A stretch of 64,000 nucleotides of DNA, from positions 38,754 to 102,753 of IMG/VR virus record IMGVR_UViG_3300042391_001456; one strand, written 5' to 3'. The notes beneath the pieces were generated by a model that was given only the letters and a program-made list of their open reading frames with translations, searched no databases and was not told where the DNA came from. A program made the translations under genes and the position numbers. This DNA is from a virus. Shown here in pieces: positions 23,017 to 31,408 of this stretch (positions within the stretch are counted from its first letter, which is position 1; the number at the start of each line of letters is the position of its first letter).

Positions 23017-23287
23017 ATCTTAATTTGTTAGTCCAATTACCAATTTTCCTTTGGGTAGTTAAATCTTTCATAGCTCCAAAATTAGCTGTTGGTTTATTCC
23101 AATCTATTAGTTTTCCATTCATGTGTGTTAACATAGGATCAGTACCTCTATATAAATCCATTACTTTTCTATTAGCATCATCTATATCATCTGCTTCAAT
23201 TTCTACCACTTCATCATTTTTATTTAGAAGAGTGTAAGTATAAGTATTTGACTCATTAAAATTAGTCCAATTTTTAATTTTATTCAT
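23015..23287 (-). CDS. Small protein with capsid-targeting-like leader
   Basis: The start at 23287 (MNKIKNWTNFNESNTYTY) is preferred to the Met eight codons upstream, because it gives a canonical leader and avoids overlapping the upstream gene. FNE-S is a good prohead-protease site. The mature part would be ~76 residues, with an ASP-rich centre (VVEIEADDIDDANRKVMDL). Function is unknown; a probable internal head protein. Confidence 0.6.
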   Translation of the reverse strand: MNKIKNWTNFNESNTYTYTLLNKNDEVVEIEADDIDDANRKVMDLYRGTDPMLTHMNGKLIDWNKPTANFGAMKDLTTQRKIGNWTNKLR

Positions 23288-23292
23288 AATAA

Positions 23293-23691
23293 TTATTTTC
23301 TTTTTAACCAATCTTCAAACATCATAGAATAATCACCGTCACTATCTAAACACTCACTTCTATATTGTCTATAAACTTTTAAACAAATTTCCTTTTCCTC
23401 TGGTGTAATTTCACCAGACTCATCATATCTATCAGAAAAAATACCTTCATTAGTTTCTTCTTCCATAGCATCTAACGTATCTTCAATTTCATCAACCGAA
23501 TAATCAGTCAATTTATGAGTAACTGGATTATATTCAGTTCTCTTATTACCTAAATGTTGTTGGTCTTCTGAATTAGGCTTTCTTTGAAGATCTGCCTTTG
23601 CTAATTTTTCCTTATCTGTTGCAAAGTCTTTAAAGTTAGAAACTTTTCTATCACCTACATTAAATGTTGGTTGGTTATCTCTATAATTCAT
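23293..23691 (-). CDS. Hypothetical acidic protein (132 aa)
   Basis: Starts MNYRDNQPTFNVGDRKVSNFKDFATDKEKL, middle Asp/Glu-rich (VDEIEDTLDAMEEETNEG), C-terminal helix (EEKEICLKVYRQYRSECL) ending MMFEDWLKRK. No known domain. It is in a minus-strand operon with leader proteins, with 5-base gaps. Confidence 0.55.
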   Translation of the reverse strand: MNYRDNQPTFNVGDRKVSNFKDFATDKEKLAKADLQRKPNSEDQQHLGNKRTEYNPVTHKLTDYSVDEIEDTLDAMEEETNEGIFSDRYDESGEITPEEKEICLKVYRQYRSECLDSDGDYSMMFEDWLKRK

Positions 23692-23694
23692 ATT

Positions 23695-24399
23695 TTAATC
23701 TTTATTTTTTAATTTACTATCCAATAGTTTTGCTATATTTGATCCAATAAAATAGTGTATATTATTTATTGTATCAGTTTCAACTGTTTTAATATCATCC
23801 ATAAACTTAAATTGAAATTTATATTTATCAACATCATCTTTATCTTCGGCTTCTATTTTCCAAATAGATAGATCTATAAAGTAATTATTGTTTATGTTTA
23901 TTTTAAAATCAAATGTTGTTTCATGACAAGGAGTTGTTTTAAATTTTGGACTATATTCCACATCAAATATTGAGTAGTCTGTGATTTTTGCTCTTTTCAT
24001 ATAATAGTTAAGAAATAAAGCTGGGGCCTCTATAAAATCTGAAAGTATTTGTATATCTTCTCCAAAGTCATTTGAGTCAATTATATCTTTAATTTTTTCC
24101 TCCAAGTCTATGATATTTTTGAAATCAATTTTATGATAAACGCAATTTATATCATATAGATATAAAAATGTGTTATCAATTAAGTGTCTTTTACTATTAT
24201 CTACTTTGAAAATAAATTTAGTATGTATTATTGTCGCATCCTCTGTATTTAAACCATGTAAGGAAATAATAAGTTTAATAAAATCATCATTTTTTGGCGA
24301 TTCATAAACAATATCCACTGTTGACACCAAACCTTTCTCCTCATCAAATACATCTTTGTATAAGTTTTCTATTTCTGATATATTAATATTCATTTTCAT
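23695..24399 (-). CDS. Hypothetical protein (~234 aa)
   Basis: Start placed at 24399 or 24393 (MKMNINISEIENLYKDV), because a longer reading would run deep into the upstream endonuclease gene. Beta-rich with many aromatic/hydrophobic strands (FIKLIISLHGL, FLYLYDINCVY). No recognised motif. It overlaps the upstream gene's end by ~17 bases. Confidence 0.5.
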   Translation of the reverse strand: MKMNINISEIENLYKDVFDEEKGLVSTVDIVYESPKNDDFIKLIISLHGLNTEDATIIHTKFIFKVDNSKRHLIDNTFLYLYDINCVYHKIDFKNIIDLEEKIKDIIDSNDFGEDIQILSDFIEAPALFLNYYMKRAKITDYSIFDVEYSPKFKTTPCHETTFDFKININNNYFIDLSIWKIEAEDKDDVDKYKFQFKFMDDIKTVETDTINNIHYFIGSNIAKLLDSKLKNKD

Positions 24400-25282
24400 T
24401 TTTATTTTTTTTAAAATCTGATTCCCATATAGATATAATACTATATCCACTCTTTATAAATAAATCTTCTCTTTCCAAAACTTTATTGTATAAATCTCCG
24501 AATTTCTTTTTGGAAACAGTATTATAACTTTCACTGTCATATATATCTAAATTACCATGCCAATAATCACCATAGAACTCATATATTGTCATTGTATTTG
24601 GATCATACCCATCTACAATATATTTTTTACCATCAATTGTTATTTTATATTGCCTATCCATTTCCATATCAATACTATCTAACCACTCAGTCTCCATTTT
24701 AGAAATTATTTTAGAACATTTTGGACAACCCTTTTTGTGTATTAAATGATTATTTGGTGTTTGATTAAAATTTCCATGTTTTCTACATTTTATAATTACT
24801 TTAGTTGAATGATTTATGTAGCTAACAAGACTATAATCATACAAACCACCATGCACAACAATGGATCTATTTATGAAACTACTTTCTGATATTCTGTGAC
24901 TTTCACGAGCACACTTAGGACATCCTTGTCCACTAAGGTGTTTAAAAGCCATTTGAGTAAATTCGCCATGTTTTTTGCATATAATATTAATTTTCTTTTT
25001 CATTGATTTGAAACCGATATTATCATATGAATATAAATTACCATGTACTTTTCTTAATTCATTTAATATTTGTAATTGAGTTGGATTTCTATTTTCATCA
25101 TAACATTTTTTACAACCCTGTCCTATCATATGAGCCTGAGCTCTTTGTTCAAACAACCCATGTTTTTTACATATAATTTTAATCTTATCCTTAGAATATT
25201 TATAATCAACTATGGAATAATCATACAAATCACCATGCATTGATTTACATTTATTAATAAATTCATCACTTGCGTATTTCAT
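24383..25282 (-). CDS. DUF723-repeat / Vsr-like endonuclease, probable homing type
   Basis: A 299-residue protein. Residues ~1-190 hold three copies of the ~60-residue DUF723-type zinc-binding module (HGDLYDYS...IICKKHG.F...GCKKC, with CxxC and C-x-KHG), likely for DNA binding. The C-terminal ~100 residues contain MDRQYKITIDGKKYIVDGYD and YEFYGDYWHGN, typical of the Vsr-like EDxHD/PD-(D/E)XK nuclease fold found in free-standing phage homing endonucleases. It lies as a discrete insert in a structural operon, consistent with a mobile gene. Confidence 0.75.
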   Translation of the reverse strand: MKYASDEFINKCKSMHGDLYDYSIVDYKYSKDKIKIICKKHGLFEQRAQAHMIGQGCKKCYDENRNPTQLQILNELRKVHGNLYSYDNIGFKSMKKKINIICKKHGEFTQMAFKHLSGQGCPKCARESHRISESSFINRSIVVHGGLYDYSLVSYINHSTKVIIKCRKHGNFNQTPNNHLIHKKGCPKCSKIISKMETEWLDSIDMEMDRQYKITIDGKKYIVDGYDPNTMTIYEFYGDYWHGNLDIYDSESYNTVSKKKFGDLYNKVLEREDLFIKSGYSIISIWESDFKKNKNENEY

Positions 25283-25285
25283 AAT

Positions 25286-26035
25286 TTATTCAAATTGTTT
25301 ATCATAGGATTTGTTTTTCATTTCAACAACTTTATCAACATACCCATTTCTTCTAAGAAGTTTAAAAACTAAATTACCAATTGAAAATTCACCACTTTCA
25401 CTTTCTAATCCACTTTTTCTAGACTCTTTAATTTTCTTCCAAGCTTTATCAATTTTCTCTTTAAATTTAGCATAATCTTCTTCCATATCCAACTCATCAA
25501 TTGATGACATGATTGTTTCCGCTTTCATTCTGATGAGTTTTTCATCTGGTTCAAATTCTATCTTTTGTGGTTTTTTTATCCACTCATCATGTAGAAGTGA
25601 ATAAACACCACCCATTCTACCAGCACTAATACTTTTTTGTAAGTCTTCACTATCTTGTATAGCAACTTCTACATCATATCCCTTTATTTTGATATCATGT
25701 TGTGAGTTCCATAGTTTTTTTGCATAATCACACAATTTCTCGGATATTTCAGAATTATCATCTATATCACTAAAATTAACAATGATATGCAAATCATAAT
25801 CTGAATATTTTTCAGACCAGTTATAATTACAAAGAGATCCACAAAGAACTATATCAATTATATCAGTTTTAATATCTGTTCCCTCAAAGAAATCTGTTCC
25901 TATTTTTAGGAGTTTTTCTCTAATATCATCATTTAAATCAAACTCATCCCAAACCTTGTCGTTAAGTTTATCTTTTAAATAGAAAGATTTAATTGGTTCA
26001 AAATCATCTTGTACAAATTCAAAATATTTTTTCAT
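25286..26035 (-). CDS. Pol-beta-superfamily nucleotidyltransferase with leader
   Basis: A 249-residue protein starting MKKYFEFVQDDFEP, a leader-like N-terminus. The nucleotidyltransferase core is VLCGSLCNYNWSEKYSDYDLHIIVNF: Gly66-Ser67 and Asp79/Asp81, followed by a third acidic strand (YDVEVAIQD). This is the MNT/aminoglycoside-nucleotidyltransferase style. A helical C-terminus (YAKFKEKIDKAWKKIKESRK) follows. It may transfer AMP or another NMP to a protein, RNA or small molecule; in MNT-type toxin-antitoxin systems the target is a protein or tRNA. If the leader works, it would be delivered with the DNA. Confidence 0.7.
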   Translation of the reverse strand: MKKYFEFVQDDFEPIKSFYLKDKLNDKVWDEFDLNDDIREKLLKIGTDFFEGTDIKTDIIDIVLCGSLCNYNWSEKYSDYDLHIIVNFSDIDDNSEISEKLCDYAKKLWNSQHDIKIKGYDVEVAIQDSEDLQKSISAGRMGGVYSLLHDEWIKKPQKIEFEPDEKLIRMKAETIMSSIDELDMEEDYAKFKEKIDKAWKKIKESRKSGLESESGEFSIGNLVFKLLRRNGYVDKVVEMKNKSYDKQFE

Positions 26036-26039
26036 AAAG

Positions 26040-26048
26040 TATATATTA
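26040..26048 (-). promoter_or_regulatory. TAATATATA element upstream of nucleotidyltransferase gene
   Basis: Exact nonamer on the minus strand, 4 bases before the start codon at 26035. Confidence 0.35.
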
Positions 26049-26068
26049 ATAAATAAAAATCTATTTTT

Positions 26069-29000
26069 TCAAGAATATAAAGTACATGCAAATCTAATTC
26101 CTGTAGCTGTTCCAGTTGGAGTTGCTGGCATTGTTGTTATGTTATTTGTATTTGTTATACCAAAAAGTAAATCAGAAATTCCTAAATCATAAACAGTTCT
26201 CCAACTTGTTCCACTTGGATAATATCCAACAACCAAATCTTCACCAACTGATAGGTTTAAATTTTGACCAACTTCTGGAGTTAATAAAATTTCATTAGAA
26301 CCGACTCCACAAACTGCACTACCCTGTCCAATTAGTGTCATTGTTCCACCCAATTTTCCTCTATATAATCCAAATAAAACGGTATCTGATCCAGAAAACC
26401 CCCACAATTTAACTTTAGATACGATTCCACTAACTTCAGAGATAGTTTGATAGTAATATTGAGTAGTGGCTGCTGTTGGAGCTAAATCACACTGACTAAC
26501 ACTCATTGGTGAAAATGAAATATTTAACTTAGACCAATATGCATTACCTAAACTATCAGTTTTTAATACATAGTCACTAACCGCACCTGTTGGTAATTTT
26601 AAACCCAAAACAGATGCGGTTCCAATAACATTTAATATGTTGTTATTAAATGTTAAATTTGATTCAACTGTCGCATTTGGATAAGATCCATTTAGAGTTA
26701 TGATTCCATTATCTGTTGATCCTGTTAGTGTTAGTAACCCAGAAGTTCCACTTGACCCAGAAGTTCCACTTGACCCATTGATCCCATCAATTCCCTTCAC
26801 ACCACTAGTTCCATCGATTCCATTAACACCAGATGTACCATTGATTCCACTAACACCATCAACCCCATTTACACCAGAAGTTCCATTTGACCCAGTTGCT
26901 CCTAGTTGAGTGTACATAACTTGTTGAGCAGTTAATATAATGGACGGAACCGCAGGTCTATTCGGGGTTGATTGTGTTCCAGTAGGTAATATTGATATTG
27001 CGGTATCAGGTGAACTCCAGTATAATTGTATATAATCATTTGATTCTACTGTGTTTATAAAATTCCAAGATGCTATTGTAGTTGATTGACCAGCTATATT
27101 AAATGATGTATTTGATTGTGTTATATATTGTCCATTTTTTGAGAACCATATATCGACCAATCCAGACGCGGAATTAGACTTATTAAAAACCGTAGAGAAT
27201 TGAATATTATAAGTCCCTGACCTACTAAACACCATTTTAGAACCATTTGATAGAGAGACACCATTAGCCTCATATGTAGAGTTTATGTACATCGGCATCG
27301 CAGTACTAGCTGTTAGATTAAATTGATTTGTAGTATCATAAAAAGACCCGTAATAACCCAAAGCACCACCAGCTCCATTTACACCACTCGAACCCGATGT
27401 ACCATTCTGACCACTTGTACCGGATGTACCTGTATTTCCGGAAGTTCCAGAAGTTCCACTACCACCACCTGGATTCGTTGTTTGATAATAAGTATTACCA
27501 TTATTATCAACAACCATATATCTTGTTAAACTTGATGTAGATCCAATTCCTGCAATTGTTAAAGTATTCGTATTTGTTCTACCTTGACCAGTTACGCTAA
27601 ATGTAACCCCACCGCCATTACCACTTTGTACTTCTATTACGTTATCAGAATCAGAACCACTACCTCTCTTAAATGTAACAGCACCTAATGTCGAATTAGT
27701 AACTATTTCAGGAGTTGAAGAGTTATCATAAGCTTGTTGTAATGTCGTTGTTGAAAGTCCACCAGAACCACCTAATATTTCTCCAAATTTTGAAACAAAA
27801 TTAAAACGAGCTTGTGTTGGATCTGATAAGTTTGTAGCATTTTTATTAATTGATAAAATACCAATAAGGATACCATTATCTCTATTATTTACATATTCAA
27901 CAAATAACTCTTCTTGTGTTGCGACAATTGCTTCTGATAATGTTCCATAAACTTTTTGACCATATTGAACTCTTATTAAACCTGTTGGAAATAAATATAT
28001 TCTTTGATTGGTAGATGCGTTTGATCCACCACCAATAATGGTTCTAACACCACCATTATCATAATAAGCAGGATCTATAAAATTTGTATTTGAAAAGGTA
28101 CCACCTGTTTGTGTTCTATAAGCAAATGTTACTGGTGATTGCCCTGATAAAGTAATACTATTTGGATTTAACTCATTAGTAACCCAATTTATACCATTAC
28201 CCCAAAGAGTACCCGCTGATGTATTAAACTCTAAAGTTGTACTATGAGCAGATGGTATAATACCTTGATTTATAAGTTTAATTGGAGTCCATAAATCTCT
28301 CAATGATGAAATAGGAGATACATCATGATCGACTGTATTATTAACATTTAATATGGTTTGTCTATCAGGATGTACTACTTTACCTAAATAAATATTTTGT
28401 CTTCTTTCTTGTGGAGTTGGAAATGTTGTTTGTAAAATCAATGATGAACTTGATGTTAATAAAACATAAGTACTATCAGCGGTATTTAAATAAGGCGTTG
28501 TTATACTTGTAGTGCCACCATAAATAACATTTTGAACATCTGGTTTGGTAGCTGAATCACCAGTATTATTAACAATCCAACCAGAAGCACTTGCTACCGT
28601 AAATGTAGTTGTACTAGTTCTAGTCATTCCCAAATAATGATATACACCACTTGAAATAACATTACCTTCTAATATATTTCTCTCAATATCAGTAAGAGTT
28701 AAATTTAAATCTTCATTATTAATCTCAACTTGAATAGTACCAATTGTTGAACTATTGCTCGTAACGTACCCTATTTGATTTGTTCTTGATGAGAATTTTA
28801 ATGAATCAGTAGAATTTACAAATCCACCAGGAACTATATCAGATAAATAGATAATATCACCAACTGAATATGATGATAGATTAAGTCCTGATAAAATACC
28901 AGCAGCAAGTGCAATACCTTCCGAATTATTGGGTATATCAATATAAGCCAAACCAATAACTTGTTGATTTGTTGTGTGTAAACTTGCTAACGGTAAAGAA

Positions 29001-30238
29001 ACACTAGGAATACCATTATATGATGATTGTATTTTAAGTGCGGTTCCTTTAGGTATAATTGATCCAGTATTATTATACACTCTAACATATCTTTTAGTAC
29101 TTGGATGATTTAATAACCAATTTGAACCATTACTTTCAACAGTAAGTGTATCATAAAATGCTAAGTTATATGATGGTAAATTATCAATTAATTGAGAAGA
29201 AGTAGTTTTTATTGTGATAATACCAGTTCCACTATTTTTAATGATAAATGTTCTACCTGATATTCCAACTGCTGTTGGTAAAGTAACATCAAATGTACCA
29301 TTAACCTCAATATAATAATCGATATTTGTTATTGAATATGTTGATGTTTTGTAAACGTAGTTAGTAGAAACACTTGTTCCTGATGAACCACTAGTTCCGG
29401 AAGTTCCATCTAAACCATTGATGCCGGAAGTTCCATTTGTCCCATCCAATCCATTGATGCCGGAAGTTCCACTTGTTCCATCTAACCCATTGATGCCGGA
29501 AGTTCCATTTGTTCCATCCAATCCATTGATGCCGGAAGTTCCACTTGTTCCATCTAACCCGTTAATACCGGAAGTTCCACTTGTACCATCCAACCCATTG
29601 ATGCCGGAAGTTCCACTTGCCCCATCCAATCCATTGATGCCGGAAGTTCCACTTGACCCATCTAAACCATTAATGCCGGAAGTTCCATTTGTTCCATCTA
29701 ACCCATTGATGCCGGAAGTTCCACTTGACCCATCTAAACCATTAATGCCGGAAGTTCCATTTGTTCCATCTAAACCATTAATGCCGGAAGTTCCATTTGT
29801 TCCATCTAACCCATTGATGCCGGAAGTTCCACTTGTTCCATCTAACCCGTTAATGCCGGAAGTTCCACTTGTCCCATCCAACCCGTTGATGCCGGAAGTT
29901 CCTGATATTCCAATTAGCATTTGTTGCCAATGAGCAGTATCTATATCTGGTGAAGACCATGGTGATGATGGATTATCCGAAATACATAAATAAGCATTTC
30001 CGTTATAAGTAACAAAATCGTAATAGAAATACATCATAACAGAATCCCATTCTCCTTGAAAAATCATTGAAATTCCTGTTGATCCAGTTGGACCTTGTGG
30101 ACCAACGGAATATGATCCCGGTCCTAAATCAAGAGGATTTCCAAATCCATCATAGTATAAATTGGGAGAACCGTGTATTACTTGAACTATTCTACCATAC
30201 GTCGATGATACAGTTACTCCGGTAAAATCATAACTCAT
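26069..30238 (-). CDS. Long tail fibre with collagen-like repeats
   Basis: A 1389-residue protein. Residues 1-45 carry YGRIVQVIHG and YYDGFGN, shared with the tail-collar protein at 3885-4826. A short collagen-like patch (GPQGPTGSTG) follows, then a small carbohydrate-module-like domain (MMYFYYDFVTYNGNAYLCI). Next come 14 repeats of GINGLDG(T/S/A)(S/N)GTS over residues ~112-285. Long beta-rich shaft domains fill 300-940, with further GTSG segments near 945-970 and 1110-1180. The C-terminal ~200 residues, ending RFACTLYS, probably form the receptor-binding tip. Low-complexity Gly/Ser/Thr-rich triplets with flexible linkers suggest a trimeric fibre. It is preceded by a TAATATATA element. Confidence 0.85.
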   Translation of the reverse strand: MSYDFTGVTVSSTYGRIVQVIHGSPNLYYDGFGNPLDLGPGSYSVGPQGPTGSTGISMIFQGEWDSVMMYFYYDFVTYNGNAYLCISDNPSSPWSSPDIDTAHWQQMLIGISGTSGINGLDGTSGTSGINGLDGTSGTSGINGLDGTNGTSGINGLDGTNGTSGINGLDGSSGTSGINGLDGTNGTSGINGLDGSSGTSGINGLDGASGTSGINGLDGTSGTSGINGLDGTSGTSGINGLDGTNGTSGINGLDGTSGTSGINGLDGTNGTSGINGLDGTSGTSGSSGTSVSTNYVYKTSTYSITNIDYYIEVNGTFDVTLPTAVGISGRTFIIKNSGTGIITIKTTSSQLIDNLPSYNLAFYDTLTVESNGSNWLLNHPSTKRYVRVYNNTGSIIPKGTALKIQSSYNGIPSVSLPLASLHTTNQQVIGLAYIDIPNNSEGIALAAGILSGLNLSSYSVGDIIYLSDIVPGGFVNSTDSLKFSSRTNQIGYVTSNSSTIGTIQVEINNEDLNLTLTDIERNILEGNVISSGVYHYLGMTRTSTTTFTVASASGWIVNNTGDSATKPDVQNVIYGGTTSITTPYLNTADSTYVLLTSSSSLILQTTFPTPQERRQNIYLGKVVHPDRQTILNVNNTVDHDVSPISSLRDLWTPIKLINQGIIPSAHSTTLEFNTSAGTLWGNGINWVTNELNPNSITLSGQSPVTFAYRTQTGGTFSNTNFIDPAYYDNGGVRTIIGGGSNASTNQRIYLFPTGLIRVQYGQKVYGTLSEAIVATQEELFVEYVNNRDNGILIGILSINKNATNLSDPTQARFNFVSKFGEILGGSGGLSTTTLQQAYDNSSTPEIVTNSTLGAVTFKRGSGSDSDNVIEVQSGNGGGVTFSVTGQGRTNTNTLTIAGIGSTSSLTRYMVVDNNGNTYYQTTNPGGGSGTSGTSGNTGTSGTSGQNGTSGSSGVNGAGGALGYYGSFYDTTNQFNLTASTAMPMYINSTYEANGVSLSNGSKMVFSRSGTYNIQFSTVFNKSNSASGLVDIWFSKNGQYITQSNTSFNIAGQSTTIASWNFINTVESNDYIQLYWSSPDTAISILPTGTQSTPNRPAVPSIILTAQQVMYTQLGATGSNGTSGVNGVDGVSGINGTSGVNGIDGTSGVKGIDGINGSSGTSGSSGTSGLLTLTGSTDNGIITLNGSYPNATVESNLTFNNNILNVIGTASVLGLKLPTGAVSDYVLKTDSLGNAYWSKLNISFSPMSVSQCDLAPTAATTQYYYQTISEVSGIVSKVKLWGFSGSDTVLFGLYRGKLGGTMTLIGQGSAVCGVGSNEILLTPEVGQNLNLSVGEDLVVGYYPSGTSWRTVYDLGISDLLFGITNTNNITTMPATPTGTATGIRFACTLYS
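29395..29905 (-). repeat. Fourteen 36-bp in-frame repeats in tail fibre
   Basis: Units encode GINGLDGTSGTS and close variants. Units differ mainly at the T/S/A and S/N positions and by synonymous changes, as expected from recombination between repeats. Confidence 0.95.
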
Positions 30239-30243
30239 AGTAT

Positions 30244-30252
30244 TATATATTA
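30244..30252 (-). promoter_or_regulatory. TAATATATA element upstream of tail fibre
   Basis: Exact nonamer on the minus strand, 5 bases before the start codon at 30238. Confidence 0.4.
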
Positions 30253-30280
30253 AGTAACATGTCTCTAAACAAGGATTATT

Positions 30281-30289
30281 TAATATATA
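30281..30289 (+). promoter_or_regulatory. TAATATATA element upstream of 30308 gene
   Basis: Exact nonamer 18 bases before the start; divergent partner of the tail-fibre copy at 30244. Confidence 0.4.
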
Positions 30290-30307
30290 GTTAAAAAATT
30301 TATTACA

Positions 30308-30706
30308 ATGCCGCTAATTTATTCCACATATTTAAATGAAACATTGAATTGGTCAGATGTTGAATATTTAAATGGTAAAAAATATTTAAAATGGGAAGAA
30401 GTAAATCTCAAATGGGAAAATGTTGATTTAAATTGGGATGAGGTTTTTATTTTACTCGAGATTGCCAAAAAAAGAGGTGGTGGATCTGGATATCCATACA
30501 GAGATGAATATGAAAAGAATAATCCATGGAAACAAATTCGAAAAGATTTTGGAGAGGAAGATACCAAAAAAGTAATAAAACTTTATTGTAAAGTAAATGG
30601 AATTGATTATGAAATGGTTAAAGAATCTAAAAAAGAAGTTAAAGTATTAGTAAATGAATTTGATAGATTTTTAAATGAAACAATTAATGTAAAAATTGAT
30701 TTTTAA
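30308..30706 (+). CDS. Hypothetical protein with W-rich tandem motif (132 aa)
   Basis: Residues 10-50 contain a repeated ~8-residue motif (LKWEEVN, LKWENVD, LNWDEVF), then a glycine patch (KKRGGGSGYPY). The C-terminal half (WKQIRKDFGEEDTKKVIKL) is helical, and the tail FDRFLNETINVKIDF includes an FLNE-T stretch that could be a C-terminal cleavage site. It is probably virion-associated from its position next to the tail fibre. Confidence 0.55.
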   Translation: MPLIYSTYLNETLNWSDVEYLNGKKYLKWEEVNLKWENVDLNWDEVFILLEIAKKRGGGSGYPYRDEYEKNNPWKQIRKDFGEEDTKKVIKLYCKVNGIDYEMVKESKKEVKVLVNEFDRFLNETINVKIDF

Positions 30707-30723
30707 AAAAATATATATAACTT

Positions 30724-31392
30724 ATGGAAAAAGATGTATTTAAATTTGAAGATTTTCTTTCAGGTAGCAAATTAGATGAATTGAAAAAAATGAAATCAGA
30801 ACTTCTAAAAGAAGGTCTTTTCAATGATGATGAAATAAATAATAATTCTGATTTAGATTTTAGTGATGATGAAATAATTCAGGAATTTAATCCATATAAT
30901 GTGAATATGGAAAAAGATACAACAAATGATGATATCAACAATGTTGAATTCGATGAGAATGATGATGATATTGAGAATATCGAAACAGACGAATCTAATA
31001 TAGAATATAATTCAGATGAATCTTACGTTTTGTACAAAGATAAAGCTGAAGATTTTGTTTGTGATATCGCTGTGGAGGGGGTTAGTCAAAAAGACACCGA
31101 GGTTAGATTAATAGTAGAGTCTACTGATTGGACACTAATGTTTAAAGGTGAGATAAGAAATGGTAAATGTATTATACCATTGAAGAAATTAGCCATCTTA
31201 AATGAAGGACAGAGAGGTAACATTAAATTAGAAGTTAATGCTGATGGTAACTTATTTACACCTTGGGAAGATGAGTTTGTTGTTAAAGTTTCAAAAAAGG
31301 TAACAGTTAGTTTAAACGAAAATAAAAAAGATAAAAAACTACAAAATAAAAATAGTGATATAAAAGTTAATGTAAATAAAAAGAGACCTTAA
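30724..31392 (+). CDS. Hypothetical protein with acidic N-terminus and beta domain (222 aa)
   Basis: Starts MEKDVFKFEDFLSGSKLDELKK, loosely leader-like. Residues 35-105 are very acidic, residues ~105-195 form a beta-sandwich-like domain (DTEVRLIVESTDWTLMFKGEI), and the last 25 residues are very basic (KKDKKLQNKNSDIKVNVNKKRP). The acidic-to-basic polarity resembles scaffold or core proteins. Function is not known. Confidence 0.55.
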   Translation: MEKDVFKFEDFLSGSKLDELKKMKSELLKEGLFNDDEINNNSDLDFSDDEIIQEFNPYNVNMEKDTTNDDINNVEFDENDDDIENIETDESNIEYNSDESYVLYKDKAEDFVCDIAVEGVSQKDTEVRLIVESTDWTLMFKGEIRNGKCIIPLKKLAILNEGQRGNIKLEVNADGNLFTPWEDEFVVKVSKKVTVSLNENKKDKKLQNKNSDIKVNVNKKRP

Positions 31393-31408
31393 AAGGTCTC
31401 TTTTTTTA
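31381..31408. terminator. Bidirectional terminator
   Basis: Stem AAGAGACCTT / AAGGTCTCTT then T7, between the convergent genes ending at 31392 (+) and 31406 (-). Confidence 0.88.

Noticed and set aside
29395-29905. Regular 36-bp repeats that look like a CRISPR array, and a 171-codon antisense frame over them
   Set aside because: The units are contiguous, lack spacers and keep the frame of the tail fibre (GINGLDG repeats). The antisense frame is only the complement of the collagen-like coding.
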